DNA of 64,000 nucleotides, taken from assembly GCA_902771535.1 (NCBI GenBank), contig CACXWU010000002.1, forward strand, positions 50,481-114,480, given 5' to 3'. The notes under the pieces were generated by a model, which searched no databases, was not told where the DNA came from, and worked only from the letters and a program-made list of their open reading frames with translations. A program made the translations under genes and the position numbers. Positions 44,159-52,342 of the stretch are shown here, one piece after another; within the stretch, counting starts at the first letter, position 1; every line of letters starts with the position of its first letter. Origin of the DNA: an uncultured Pseudomonadota bacterium. Lineage in GTDB: Bacteria; Pseudomonadota; Alphaproteobacteria; UBA3830.

Positions 44159-45844
44159 TTATTCTTCCGTCTTCTTGTTGATAGCCAAACCAAGAATATC
44201 TCCGAGGCTTGCTCCGCTGTCGGAAGATCCGAACTCGGCCATAACTTGCTTCTCTTCTTCAATTTCGAGAGCCTTAATGGACAATCCGACTTTCCGACCG
44301 GTTCTGTCAACGGAAGTAATCTTCGCGTCAACCTTTTCGCCCACCGCGAAACGATCTGTTTTACGATCCTGACGATCCTTGGCGAGATCTGCCTTCTTGA
44401 TGAATCCGTGTACACCGTTTGGCAAGGTAACCTCGAGACCGTCTTCCTTAACTTCAGTTACAACACAGGTTACGACAACGCCTTTTCTCACGTCAACGTC
44501 CGAATCCCCGTAAGGGTTTTCCGTCAACTGCTTCATTCCGAGAGAAATCCTCTCTTTCTCGACGTCAACTTCAAGAACTTTCACCTTGACAGCGTCGCCC
44601 TTTTTGAATTTCGCAAAATCCTCATCTTTGACTCTCTCCCAGGAGATATCGTTGATGTGAACCATACCATCGATATCATCGGCAACCTTCACAAACAAAC
44701 CGAATTCTGCAATATTGGAAATAATACTGTCGAATACTTTTCCAACAGGGAATTCCTCCGCCAATTTCGTCCATGGATTGTCTTGCAGCTGCTTGATTCC
44801 GAGTCCCATACGCCTCTTGGCGACATCCACGTCAAGAACGATGACGTCAATTTCCTCACCGGCAGTCGCAACTTTGGACGGCGATACGTTTTTCTTCCAG
44901 CTGATCTCGGAAACGTAAACCAATCCCTCGACACCTTCCTTAACCTCAACGAAAATTCCGTAATCCGTAACGTTGGTGACCTTTCCTTTAACTTTCGCAC
45001 CGACCGTAAATTCAACGTCAACTCCTTCCCAAGGATCCGCAACCAACTGCTTCATTCCGAGAGAAATTCTCTTAGTTTCTTTATTGAATTTAATAACCTT
45101 TACCTTAACTTCCTGTCCCGGAGTCAACACCTCTGAAGGATGATTGATTCTCTTCCATGAAATGTCAGTGTTGTGCAGCAAGCCATCCACACCACCGATA
45201 TCAACGAAAGCCCCGTAGCTGGTGATGTTTTTAACGATACCATCAAGAATCTGTCCTTCTTCTAACTTCTCGATTACCTTTGCTCTCTCTTCAGCGTTTG
45301 CTCCTTCAAGAACTCCTTTACGCGAAACCACAATATTCTCGCGCTGCTTATCCATTTTCAGAATCAAAAACGGCTGCTCAACTCCCATCAACGGACTGAT
45401 ATCTTTTACCGGACGTACATCAACCTGGCTTCCCGGAAGGAACGCAGTGACTCCGCCCAGATTTACCATAAATCCACCCTTTACGCGGTTGAACATGGTT
45501 CCCATTACGTTCGCACCTTCTTTGAACGACTTTTCAAGATCGTCCCAAGCAGCTTCGCGCAACGCTTTTTCACGACTCAATACGATGCTTCCGCTCTTGT
45601 CTTCGTAGCGATCGATAAATACATCGATTTCGTCGCCGGCTTTCAACTCAACATTCCCGTTATAATTGAATTCGGTCAACGCGACCCTACCTTCGGACTT
45701 CAAACCAACATCAATCGTCACGAAATTGCTGTCAACAGCGACTATTTTTCCTTTTACTACTTTATTCTCCCACAGAGATTTCTCGCAGGACTCCTCAAAA
45801 AGCTCTGCGAAGCTTTTCTCTTGAGTAACTAACTCTTCTGACAT
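44159..45844 (-). CDS. rpsA: 30S ribosomal protein S1
   Basis: The 561-residue protein is built of six S1 RNA-binding domains, roughly at residues 25-95, 110-176, 195-265, 282-352, 369-440 and 455-525. The third to fifth carry the canonical G.V..I..YGAFVD.GG..GL.H..DISW pattern. S1 brings mRNA to the 30S subunit. The length is typical. It is followed by a strong terminator, and rpmJ lies 40 bases upstream on the same strand. A 296-codon reading frame on the opposite strand is a shadow of these repeats. Confidence 0.97.
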   Translation of the reverse strand: MSEELVTQEKSFAELFEESCEKSLWENKVVKGKIVAVDSNFVTIDVGLKSEGRVALTEFNYNGNVELKAGDEIDVFIDRYEDKSGSIVLSREKALREAAWDDLEKSFKEGANVMGTMFNRVKGGFMVNLGGVTAFLPGSQVDVRPVKDISPLMGVEQPFLILKMDKQRENIVVSRKGVLEGANAEERAKVIEKLEEGQILDGIVKNITSYGAFVDIGGVDGLLHNTDISWKRINHPSEVLTPGQEVKVKVIKFNKETKRISLGMKQLVADPWEGVDVEFTVGAKVKGKVTNVTDYGIFVEVKEGVEGLVYVSEISWKKNVSPSKVATAGEEIDVIVLDVDVAKRRMGLGIKQLQDNPWTKLAEEFPVGKVFDSIISNIAEFGLFVKVADDIDGMVHINDISWERVKDEDFAKFKKGDAVKVKVLEVDVEKERISLGMKQLTENPYGDSDVDVRKGVVVTCVVTEVKEDGLEVTLPNGVHGFIKKADLAKDRQDRKTDRFAVGEKVDAKITSVDRTGRKVGLSIKALEIEEEKQVMAEFGSSDSGASLGDILGLAINKKTEE

Positions 45845-45884
45845 TAAATTTTACCTATTATTGTTAAATGAAAAAACCAAAAAA

Positions 45885-46010
45885 TTAACCCTGTCTCGCT
45901 TTAAAACGAGGATTTGTCTTATTAATTATATACACACGCCCCTTGCGCCTGATCATGCGGCAATTCTTGTGCCTAGACTTAATCGTTTTCAACGAATTCA
46001 CTACTTTCAT
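45885..46010 (-). CDS. rpmJ: 50S ribosomal protein L36
   Basis: This 41-residue gene is easily missed. The protein starts [17 protein letters not shown] and ends [13 protein letters not shown], the alphaproteobacterial form of L36. The variant keeps Cys18 but not the full zinc set of the short form (it has [10 protein letters not shown] after it). It has a GGGAG ribosome site seven bases before the ATG and a promoter with a perfect -35. rpsA follows 40 bases downstream, so the two ribosomal genes may share a transcript. Confidence 0.93.
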   Translation of the reverse strand: MKVVNSLKTIKSRHKNCRMIRRKGRVYIINKTNPRFKARQG

Positions 46011-46034
46011 AAATAAACTCCCTTTCGAGTATAG

Positions 46035-46063
46035 CTATTACTACACGTAGATTCTATTGTCAA
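46035..46063 (-). promoter_or_regulatory. Promoter of rpmJ (and perhaps rpsA)
   Basis: On the minus strand a perfect -35 TTGACA, 17 bases, then TAATAG. The -10 is imperfect but well placed for a short leader before GGGAG. Confidence 0.6.
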
Positions 46064-46091
46064 GAAATTTATCAAACTTTCCCCGAAATAA

Positions 46092-46661
46092 TTAAGCAGA
46101 GATTTTTTGAGATCTGTGAAAATCTCTCCATTTGTTCAGCATACGAATCAAGATTTCTCCGTCCGACTTCAGACTACTCTCAGGAATATCCGTAAACCAC
46201 GCCAGGTCCGTCGATTCATCGGACATCTGTATTTGCTCTCCCGGCTTCGATGCTCTCAGCAGAAATCGGATATCATAATGATAATGTGTCGGTACTCCTT
46301 TGTACTCGGGAATCAGATGGACAGATAGATCAAAGATATCCGAAGACACCAACTCGATATTCTCCAAACCCGATTCCTCGTGAGCTTCTTTCACCGCTAC
46401 TCTAATTATGTCGTTATCCCCGTCGGCATGTCCTCCCAACGGCAACCACTTCTTTAACTTTTTGTGCTCAGTCATAAGAAATTTTTCGCCATCATAATCT
46501 TCCAACCAACAGGAACCCGTTATATGCCCTGACACGTTCGACCTTTCAAAGCAGTTTTCGTTTGATTTCACGAAATTTAAAATCTTTCTCCGCTCCTTCT
46601 CTTCCGAATCAAAAAACGGCCGATATTTTTCCAATTTTTCTATCAAATCTTTTCTATGCAT
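46092..46661 (-). CDS. Nudix hydrolase
   Basis: The 189-residue protein has a Nudix box in variant form, GGHADGDNDIIRVAVKEAHEESG, at about residues 83-105. Asp replaces the first Glu and Lys replaces the Arg of the usual GX5EX7REUXEEXGU, while the EAHEESG end is intact. The surrounding WLEDYDGEKFLMTEHKKLKKWLP is typical of the fold. Nudix enzymes cleave nucleoside diphosphates linked to another group, and the substrate here is unknown. The start is placed at ATG 46661 just after the stop of the small HTH gene. An ATG at 46688 would overlap that gene by 19 bases. Confidence 0.8.
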   Translation of the reverse strand: MHRKDLIEKLEKYRPFFDSEEKERRKILNFVKSNENCFERSNVSGHITGSCWLEDYDGEKFLMTEHKKLKKWLPLGGHADGDNDIIRVAVKEAHEESGLENIELVSSDIFDLSVHLIPEYKGVPTHYHYDIRFLLRASKPGEQIQMSDESTDLAWFTDIPESSLKSDGEILIRMLNKWRDFHRSQKISA

Positions 46662-46669
46662 CGTCTTCG

Positions 46670-46849
46670 TTACTTTGCAGGTTCCCATTTACATCGAACA
46701 GGAGAAACAATAGTTCCATCCTTTTTCATTTCCGAAAACGCCTTATCGACTATTTTTCTGTCAAGTCCCGTTAATTCCGCGACTTTTCCTGCGCTCAGAG
46801 GTACTCCCTCTTTCCTCATCGCTTCCAGAATCACTTCTTTCTCTTCCAT
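46670..46849 (-). CDS. Small winged-helix (MarR-like) DNA-binding protein
   Basis: A 59-residue protein, too short for many gene finders. It reads as a single winged helix: helix 1 (EEKEVILEAMRKEG), helix-turn-helix (LSAGKVAELTGLDRKIVDKAFSEMKKDG) and a wing strand with a final IVSPVRCKWEPA. Small proteins of this pattern are known in bacteria and archaea as stand-alone regulators, but the target is unknown. A strong GGAGG stands seven bases before the ATG. The Nudix gene follows eight bases after the stop, suggesting a two-gene operon. Confidence 0.75.
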   Translation of the reverse strand: MEEKEVILEAMRKEGVPLSAGKVAELTGLDRKIVDKAFSEMKKDGTIVSPVRCKWEPAK

Positions 46850-47078
46850 AGCACCCCTCCTTTAAAACAATTTTTTATTCATAAATTTTTGTAACTATTC
46901 TCAATCTTATCGTTAAAAGTCTAGAACTAGCGTAAAGAAAAAGCAACCAATTGAGACAAAACATTGTGGCTGTATTTTTTGAAGCATTGATGTATAATAC
47001 CGCGGATGTGTTTCTAAGACTGAGTTTAGTGTACAACATTATGGTTATGTTTTCTGAAATTGTAAGGATGGAGATAAA

Positions 47079-48776
47079 ATGCATTTGAAAGATTATTTAA
47101 ATTTGGCGATCATAGACGCGTTAAAGCAGCTGAACTACGATCATTCCAACACATTAGTTTCGATTTCTAATCGCCCTGATCTTTCAGACTATCAATCCAA
47201 CGTCGCGATGTCTCTCGCGAAACTTGCGAAAAAATCTCCGATAAAAATAGCCGACGAAATTAGAGAATTTCTCTCGAAAGATCCTGCGTTTGCGAAAATC
47301 ACAGTGGACGGACCAGGATTCATTAACATCACTTTTTCCGATGCCAAACTGCTCGAAATCAACACTGACTCGAAGCAATTCAAGAAAAAGGTCGTACTGG
47401 ATTACGGCGGACCGAATATTGCGAAGGAAATGCATGTCGGACATCTGCGTTCGGCAATTATCGGGGAAAGTCTAAAGCGCATTTTGAAACTCAGCGGAAA
47501 CGATGTGGTCGGAGATGTTCACTTTGGAGACTGGGGAACGCCGATTGGTATGCTGATCATACAACTAAAATCAGAAAATCCCGATTCGTTCGAAAATAAT
47601 TTCGAGAATTTCGACATGACTATTTCGGAAATCTCAGCGCTTTATAAGAGAGCAAATACGAATTTCAAATCTGACGATGAGTTTAAGGAATCAGCTCGAG
47701 TTGCGACTTTTGAACTTCAAAATGGAAACGCATTGTATAGAAAGTTATGGAAAATATTGCGCGACAAATCAGTTGAGGCCGTCAAAGAAAATTACGATAA
47801 ACTCGGTGTCTCTTTCGATCTGTGGCTTGGTGAAAGTGATACAAACGAATTGCTTCCAAAAATCGTCGACGACTTGCTTGAAAGGAAGATCGCTGTGCAT
47901 TCCAACGGGGCAGTAATCGTGCCTATGGATTCTCAGAACTCGAAGCAGGAAAAAGCCCCGCTGATCCTGAGAAAATCCGACGGCGCCTATACCTATGCCA
48001 TAACAGATCTTGCGACCATCGTCCAACGCGTGGAAAATTACAATCCGGATGCGATTTTGTACGTCGTTGACGCTCGCCAGAAGGAACATTTTCAGCAGGT
48101 ATTTACTGTTGCCAGGCGCGCAGAATACGTAAAGGATAGCACCTCGCTCGAACATATCGCTTTCGGTACGGTCAACGGCAAAGACGGCAAGCCGTTCAAA
48201 ACCCGCGAAGGAAATGTAATGAATTTGAAAGATCTGATCGAATTTTCCGAAAATAAGGCGCGAGAAGGACTGTCCGAAATCAACGAAGAATTCGAGGATC
48301 AAGCCAGAAAAATCGCAATCGGCGCGCTCAAATTTCAAGATCTCAAAAATTTGCGCACCTCGAATTACATTTTCGACACGGAAAATTTCACAAAATCCGA
48401 AGGCAAAACCGGTGCTTATATCCAGTACGCCATCGCCAGGATAAATTCGGTATTGAGCAAAAGTTCAGATAAAAACTTTGAAAATGCCAAACTGAAAATT
48501 TCACACAAAATCGAACGAGAAATTCTCCTTCAAGTGAACAGATTTTCCGAATTTTTGGAGCAGGCTTACGCAGCCAGGGAGCCATCAATCATCAGTGAAT
48601 ATGTTTACGTTTTGGCTCAAAAATTCAGCATCATGTATGCGGAATTGCCAATTAACGGAGAAAACGACTGCGTCATCCGTGTCTCTCGTTTAAAACTCTG
48701 CAAAATCACAAAAGAAATCCTGACTCGATGCTTGGATTTGCTCGGAATTGAAGCTCCGGAGAAAATGTTGAGGTAA
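47079..48776 (+). CDS. argS: Arginyl-tRNA synthetase
   Basis: The 565-residue class I synthetase has an N-terminal Add-1 domain, the ATP-binding HVGH in DYGGPNIAKEMHVGHLRSAIIGE near residue 115-130, and HFGDWGTPIGM. It also has the FGTVNGKDGKPFKTREG region that replaces KMSKS in ArgRS, and a C-terminal anticodon-binding helix bundle. It charges tRNA-Arg. The start codon follows AAGGATGGAGATAAA. A -10-like TATAAT lies at 46993-46998 without a clear -35. Confidence 0.95.
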   Translation: MHLKDYLNLAIIDALKQLNYDHSNTLVSISNRPDLSDYQSNVAMSLAKLAKKSPIKIADEIREFLSKDPAFAKITVDGPGFINITFSDAKLLEINTDSKQFKKKVVLDYGGPNIAKEMHVGHLRSAIIGESLKRILKLSGNDVVGDVHFGDWGTPIGMLIIQLKSENPDSFENNFENFDMTISEISALYKRANTNFKSDDEFKESARVATFELQNGNALYRKLWKILRDKSVEAVKENYDKLGVSFDLWLGESDTNELLPKIVDDLLERKIAVHSNGAVIVPMDSQNSKQEKAPLILRKSDGAYTYAITDLATIVQRVENYNPDAILYVVDARQKEHFQQVFTVARRAEYVKDSTSLEHIAFGTVNGKDGKPFKTREGNVMNLKDLIEFSENKAREGLSEINEEFEDQARKIAIGALKFQDLKNLRTSNYIFDTENFTKSEGKTGAYIQYAIARINSVLSKSSDKNFENAKLKISHKIEREILLQVNRFSEFLEQAYAAREPSIISEYVYVLAQKFSIMYAELPINGENDCVIRVSRLKLCKITKEILTRCLDLLGIEAPEKMLR

Positions 48777-48787
48777 TCCTGTACCTT

Positions 48788-48815
48788 TTGAGAATTACGC
48801 CGAACCAGTTATCTA
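48788..48815 (+). promoter_or_regulatory. Candidate promoter of the structured RNA
   Basis: TTGAGA, 16 bases, TATCTA directly after the argS stop, placing transcription start near 48822, just before the paired region. Confidence 0.45.
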
Positions 48816-48821
48816 ATTGAC

Positions 48822-48985
48822 TTTCTGAAAAAGAGAAGCCTAGAGACCGTCGCCTAGGAATCCGCGTGTGGCAAGTCCCCAGGTGGGCGCCATATAATCA
48901 GACCACGATCTGAACAGAGACAGCTCCCTTTCTACAGTTTGGCCACCGAGATATACATTGCAAACAAATCTCCACGCCTCTCTGT
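48822..48985 (+). ncRNA. GC-rich structured RNA candidate, possibly 6S-like
   Basis: About 160 bases between argS and the parvulin gene are far richer in G and C than other gaps here and contain no ORF. They can fold as a long rod. AGAGA (48832-48836) pairs with TCTCT (48979-48983), and a side hairpin CCTAG...CTAGG follows. Next GCGTG pairs with CACGC, then a large internal bubble, then GGTGG with CCACC, and an apical CAGA...TCTG hairpin. A rod with a central bubble and the string GGCAAGTCCCC recall 6S RNA (GGCCAGUCCCC in E. coli). This likeness is from memory and the fold is by eye, so the 6S call is only a suggestion. Confidence 0.4.
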
Positions 48986-49106
48986 AATTACTCTAGATAA
49001 GAAAGGTTAATAAATCAATAAAATTGAAAAATAAAAACTTGGTTGATCCAAAAATCTATTGCAATTCACGATTTTGTATTCTAGTTTGGGTCTAGGGGGA
49101 TGGATT

Positions 49107-49526
49107 ATGGACTTATTTATTAAATTTCTGTGTATTACAGCATGTTTATGCTCTTGGGGTTCAGCAGATGCGAAGGAGGTCGCTGACAAATCAGCGGAGC
49201 TTCAAGAATTAACAAATTTGAAAAAGGAGAATAAGATGTCGGAAGCAACACAAGTCGCAGCAAAGCATATTTTGGTATCGACCGAAGAAGAGGCAAAGGA
49301 GTTAATTGCCAAAATCCGGAATGGTGAAGAATCTTTTGAGGATGCCGCGAAAACTCATTCTAAGTGTCCATCGGGAGCCAACGGGGGCGACCTAGGTTTT
49401 TTTGGTAAAGGCATGATGGTGAAGGAGTTTGAAGATACAGCCTTTTCTACAAACGTTGGAGAAATCTCTGAACCAGTCAAAACTCAATTCGGTTGGCATC
49501 TGATAAAAGTATACGACAAAAAGTAA
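49107..49526 (+). CDS. Parvulin-type peptidyl-prolyl isomerase, possible dual start
   Basis: From ATG 49107 the product is 139 residues: a signal peptide (MDLFIKFLCITACLCSWGSADA), a short linker, then a complete parvulin domain (AAKHILVSTEEEAKELI, SKCPSGANGGDLGFFGKGMMVKEFEDTAF, TQFGWHLIKVYDKK). An internal ATG at 49236 stands six bases after a perfect AAGGAG and would give a 97-residue protein of the size and start of cytoplasmic PpiC. Both starts have good ribosome sites (GGGGG before the first), so an exported and a cytoplasmic form could both be made. Catalytic residues of the parvulin fold (His, Cys, Phe, His) are present. Confidence 0.88.
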   Translation: MDLFIKFLCITACLCSWGSADAKEVADKSAELQELTNLKKENKMSEATQVAAKHILVSTEEEAKELIAKIRNGEESFEDAAKTHSKCPSGANGGDLGFFGKGMMVKEFEDTAFSTNVGEISEPVKTQFGWHLIKVYDKK

Positions 49527-49552
49527 TTAGAATATCCCTTTAAAAAACTGTG

Positions 49553-49590
49553 GGGAAGAAATTCTTTTAGGGTTTCTTCCCGTTCTTTTT
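49553..49590 (+). terminator. Terminator after the parvulin gene
   Basis: A perfect 9-bp stem (gggaagaaa / tttcttccc) with an 11-base loop is followed by GTTCTTTTT. It lies between the parvulin gene and convergent chpT. Confidence 0.88.
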
Positions 49591-49654
49591 ATTGACAATA
49601 GACGACCTTTTAATTTTTCAGTTGACGTAGCAAACTATCGCGCCATTTTTTCCG

Positions 49655-50224
49655 CTATGCTTTACGAATCTCCATGATTTTCCCCTCGCCTCCTTCAATC
49701 GAAGAGTTAACGGAAAACCCTGAATCGCGCAACTGCTCCAGCAACTTAAACCTCAATACATTTTTATAAGTCAACTCCTCAGGAGGAAAGGTATCCAGCT
49801 GAATAATACCATCTCCGGAATAAACTATGTTTATATAATCGTTGCTGACATTAAACATAACCTTTCCGCCCATCGGCATGATTTCTTTCATAATAGCGCT
49901 GTCGTAGAGAATTACTTGTCCCAAAGAACAGGGAAGATCTTTATTATTGGTAACGAAATTACAACTGATGTTATAAATTCGCAAAAATTCCGAAATTAAT
50001 TTTTGGATAAAACTTGCGGGATACATGTACTCTTCTTCCTTACTAAGAAAAAGTTCTCGCATAAATTTCAGGATCACATTTGCCTTGGACGCGCTGTCCC
50101 TAATGCATGATAACAAACCTTTGTCTTCCGACATTTCATAGGCTTCAAGTCCCAAATTAATGGCATTGCACGGAGTTATCAAATCATGACAAATTCTCGC
50201 TATTAAAACATTTTCAGTTTGCAT
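49655..50224 (-). CDS. chpT: Histidine phosphotransferase ChpT
   Basis: The 189-residue protein has the ChpT pattern: a DHp-like helix pair with the phospho-accepting His13 in LIARICHDLITPCNAINLGLE, then RDSASKANVILKFMRELFL. A degenerate, probably non-ATP-binding CA-like domain follows (MPMGGKVMFNVSNDYINIVYSGDG, GFSVNSSIEGGEGKIMEIRKA). In alphaproteobacteria ChpT relays phosphate from CckA to CtrA, and ctrA is in this window. The start is ATG 50224 with GGAG seven bases ahead. A TTG five codons earlier is in frame. It is probably read on from tRNA-Gly, which lies 140 bases upstream. Confidence 0.8.
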   Translation of the reverse strand: MQTENVLIARICHDLITPCNAINLGLEAYEMSEDKGLLSCIRDSASKANVILKFMRELFLSKEEEYMYPASFIQKLISEFLRIYNISCNFVTNNKDLPCSLGQVILYDSAIMKEIMPMGGKVMFNVSNDYINIVYSGDGIIQLDTFPPEELTYKNVLRFKLLEQLRDSGFSVNSSIEGGEGKIMEIRKA

Positions 50225-50363
50225 TTCATTACTCCACAAACAAAATACACCCTATTCTAATAAAATTTGATAAAGATAAAAACACAAAAATTGAGAAAAG
50301 TCGGAACAACTCAGTTTTCGGAAAATCAGCCGAAAAATCACACAAACAACATATCCGAAAATC

Positions 50364-50438
50364 TGGAGCGGGCAATGGGATTTGAACCCACGACACCAAC
50401 CTTGGCAAGGTTGTACTCTACCACTGAGCTATACCCGC
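50364..50438 (-). tRNA. tRNA-Gly (anticodon GCC)
   Basis: A 75-base cloverleaf: the GCGGGTA acceptor pairs with TGCCCGC, the D arm is GCTC/GAGT, the anticodon loop TTGCCAA reads GGC/GGU, the T loop is TTCAAAT, and CCA is encoded. Confidence 0.96.
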
Positions 50439-50450
50439 TCAACACTGGTT

Positions 50451-50478
50451 ATAATAGCAACTTTTCTTAACAAAACAA
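50451..50478 (-). promoter_or_regulatory. Promoter of tRNA-Gly
   Basis: On the minus strand TTGTTT, 16 bases, TATTAT, ending 12 bases before the tRNA. It may also serve chpT. Confidence 0.6.
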
Positions 50479-50732
50479 TAGAAATATTAAAATTTTTGTT
50501 GATAAAGGAACTTCGTTTCCTTTCAACGTCCTTGCAATTTTCCTTGTAATCTGCTCGAAATTGAAAAGAAAGTGATTTTCCTATTTCACGAATTTAAGTA
50601 TAACTCTCGAGTCTGATTATCAAATTGATAGAAATAAAAGAATCAAATAATGCTAAACCCTACATTACAGTGAGTCTTACACCGCCCATGTCATATACAG
50701 GAAATTCAGAAACGCAGTTATTTACAAAAGGA

Positions 50733-50748
50733 CTGGTGGAGGGGGAAA
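50733..50748. repeat. attL: copy of the tRNA-Tyr 3' end
   Basis: ctggtggagggggaaa is identical to 60840-60855. Here it is followed by ccacca, so that TGGTGG...CCACCA (50734-50754) can also form a hairpin that is absent at attR. Confidence 0.85.
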
Positions 50749-50761
50749 CCACCATTTATAC

Positions 50762-50785
50762 TATCATTATTAATTAATAATGATA
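50762..50785. repeat. 24-bp perfect palindrome just inside attL
   Basis: The halves tatcattattaa and ttaataatgata are exact inverse copies with no spacer. It lies 14 bases inside the left att site and could be an excisionase or integrase operator. Confidence 0.6.
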
Positions 50786-50805
50786 TATACATACAGACAT
50801 ACGTA

Positions 50806-50817
50806 CTCAAATTTGAG
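50806..50817. repeat. Element palindrome CTCAAATTTGAG, left copy
   Basis: A perfect 12-bp palindrome found again at 55505-55516 and 60484-60495, all inside the element. A one-mismatch copy is at 60811-60822. Confidence 0.6.
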
Positions 50818-50878
50818 GTAATCAGGAGTCTGTATATGTTTATATTCGTCCGCATATAAACGTCTGTAATCGGTAATA

Positions 50879-50971
50879 TTTGGGGGTATTTTTGGGGGTA
50901 CTTTTTTCCAGGAATTTATAAGGAAAAAAGAATGATTATTATAACTTGTATATAAAAGCATTTGGGGGTAC
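50879..50971 (+). promoter_or_regulatory. Left arm-type integrase sites and integrase promoter region
   Basis: TTTGGGGGTA occurs at 50879, 50891 and 50961. The first two are 12 bases apart, as is the pair at the right end of the element. The third lies immediately upstream of a TATAAT at 50975-50980 that probably serves the integrase, so integrase bound there could shut off its own gene. Confidence 0.6.
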
Positions 50972-51004
50972 TTTTATAATATAGAGTTATTGAAAAAATT
51001 AAAA

Positions 51005-52192
51005 ATGTTAACAGAGCTTTCGTGTAAACAGTTCAAACCAAAATCTAAAAATTATAAAAAATTTGATGGAGGCGGCCTGTTTTTACTTATAAAAAACAAC
51101 GGACGAAAATATTGGCGGTTGAAGTACCGAATAGCAGGTAGAGAAAAACTGTTAGCGTTGGGAGTATATCCCGAAATCTCGTTGAGCGAAGCAAGAATAA
51201 AAAGAGAGGCAGATAGGCGGAAAATCAGGGAAGGCATTGACCCAATACAGGAAAAGAAGCAAATAAAAAGTCAGTTAAAAGAAAAGCATGATAATACCTT
51301 TGAAAAGGTTGCTCTGGAATGGCTTGAAAAGTGGAGTTATGGGAGAGCAGGCCGAGAATCAAGCATCAGATTGAGTAGATTAAAACGCCATATATTCCCG
51401 TATTTGGGAAACGTTCCTATACGGGATATAACGACAAAGCAGTTAATTTCTGTTATCAAGAAAATAGAAGATAAAGGTACTCTCGCAGAAGCAAAGAAAA
51501 CCAGAGGGATTGTTAATTTAATTTTCAAATATGCAGTATCAACAAGTAGAATATCTCACAATATAATGGCAGATACAGCAGGTGCATATAAAACAGCTAC
51601 AGTAAATCATTTTCCTCATTTTACAGAAAAAGAATTTAGAGAATTTCTACAAAACTTTGATGATTTAAAAGGGAATATACTTACGAAATTGGCATTAAAG
51701 CTTTTAATCCTTACCTTTTTAAGAAGTGGAGCTATAAGGTTTGCACGTTGGGAGGAATTCGATTTTGAAAAGAAAGAGTGGCGAGTACCGGCAGATCATA
51801 TGAAAATGAAAAGGTTACACATCGTGCCACTATCTGACCAATCTTTAGAAGTATTACGTAAAATCAAACAATTTCATAATGGAAATACTCAAGGATTGTT
51901 GTTTCCAAGCTATACGAATCCCTCAAAACCGATCAGTGATAATACATTATCAAAGGCGTTGAGAGACCAAGGATATCAGGGGAAAGCAACACCGCACGGA
52001 ATGAGAGCGACTGCATCGACTATATTAAATGAAAGAGGCTTCCCGCCCGATGTTATTGAGATGCAGTTAGCTCATATCGAAAAAAACAAAGTGAGGGCAA
52101 GTTATAATCACGCTCAATATTTACAAAAGCGCCGAGAGATGATGGATTGGTGGGGTAATTATATTCAAAAATATCTTTCTAAATCAGCGTAG
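51005..52192 (+). CDS. P4-type tyrosine integrase
   Basis: The 395-residue integrase has the N-terminal arm-binding DUF4102-type domain (KFDGGGLFLLIKNNGRKYWRLKYRIAGREKLLALGVYPEISL), a SAM-like core-binding domain (RLKRHIFPYLGNVPIRDIT) and a catalytic domain. The catalytic domain has Arg in LTFLRSGAIRFARW, HGMRATAST, QLAHIEKNKVRASYNHAQY with the Tyr nucleophile, and the KRREMMDWWGNY end. Such integrases insert elements into tRNA 3' ends, which matches the att repeat. ATG 51005 is preferred to the TTG at 50990 because transcription probably starts near 50987. No good ribosome site is seen at either. Confidence 0.92.
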   Translation: MLTELSCKQFKPKSKNYKKFDGGGLFLLIKNNGRKYWRLKYRIAGREKLLALGVYPEISLSEARIKREADRRKIREGIDPIQEKKQIKSQLKEKHDNTFEKVALEWLEKWSYGRAGRESSIRLSRLKRHIFPYLGNVPIRDITTKQLISVIKKIEDKGTLAEAKKTRGIVNLIFKYAVSTSRISHNIMADTAGAYKTATVNHFPHFTEKEFREFLQNFDDLKGNILTKLALKLLILTFLRSGAIRFARWEEFDFEKKEWRVPADHMKMKRLHIVPLSDQSLEVLRKIKQFHNGNTQGLLFPSYTNPSKPISDNTLSKALRDQGYQGKATPHGMRATASTILNERGFPPDVIEMQLAHIEKNKVRASYNHAQYLQKRREMMDWWGNYIQKYLSKSA

Positions 52193-52342
52193 ATAGACTT
52201 AAATATACGCGATTTTCCTTAAAAATCGTAAAATATTCGCTTTTATTCAAAATTTTTTCGTCCGTTTTTTGAATTCCTTCATAAATAGATAAAGGAGGGA
52301 AATGAAATCGTTTCACTCCAAAAAGCTATGGAGGAAAATTTG

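Noticed and set aside
44246..45136. A 296-codon open frame on the plus strand inside rpsA
   Set aside because: It is antisense to the S1 repeats and exists because of their biased codon use. It has no ribosome site and no recognisable domain, and rpsA is certain.
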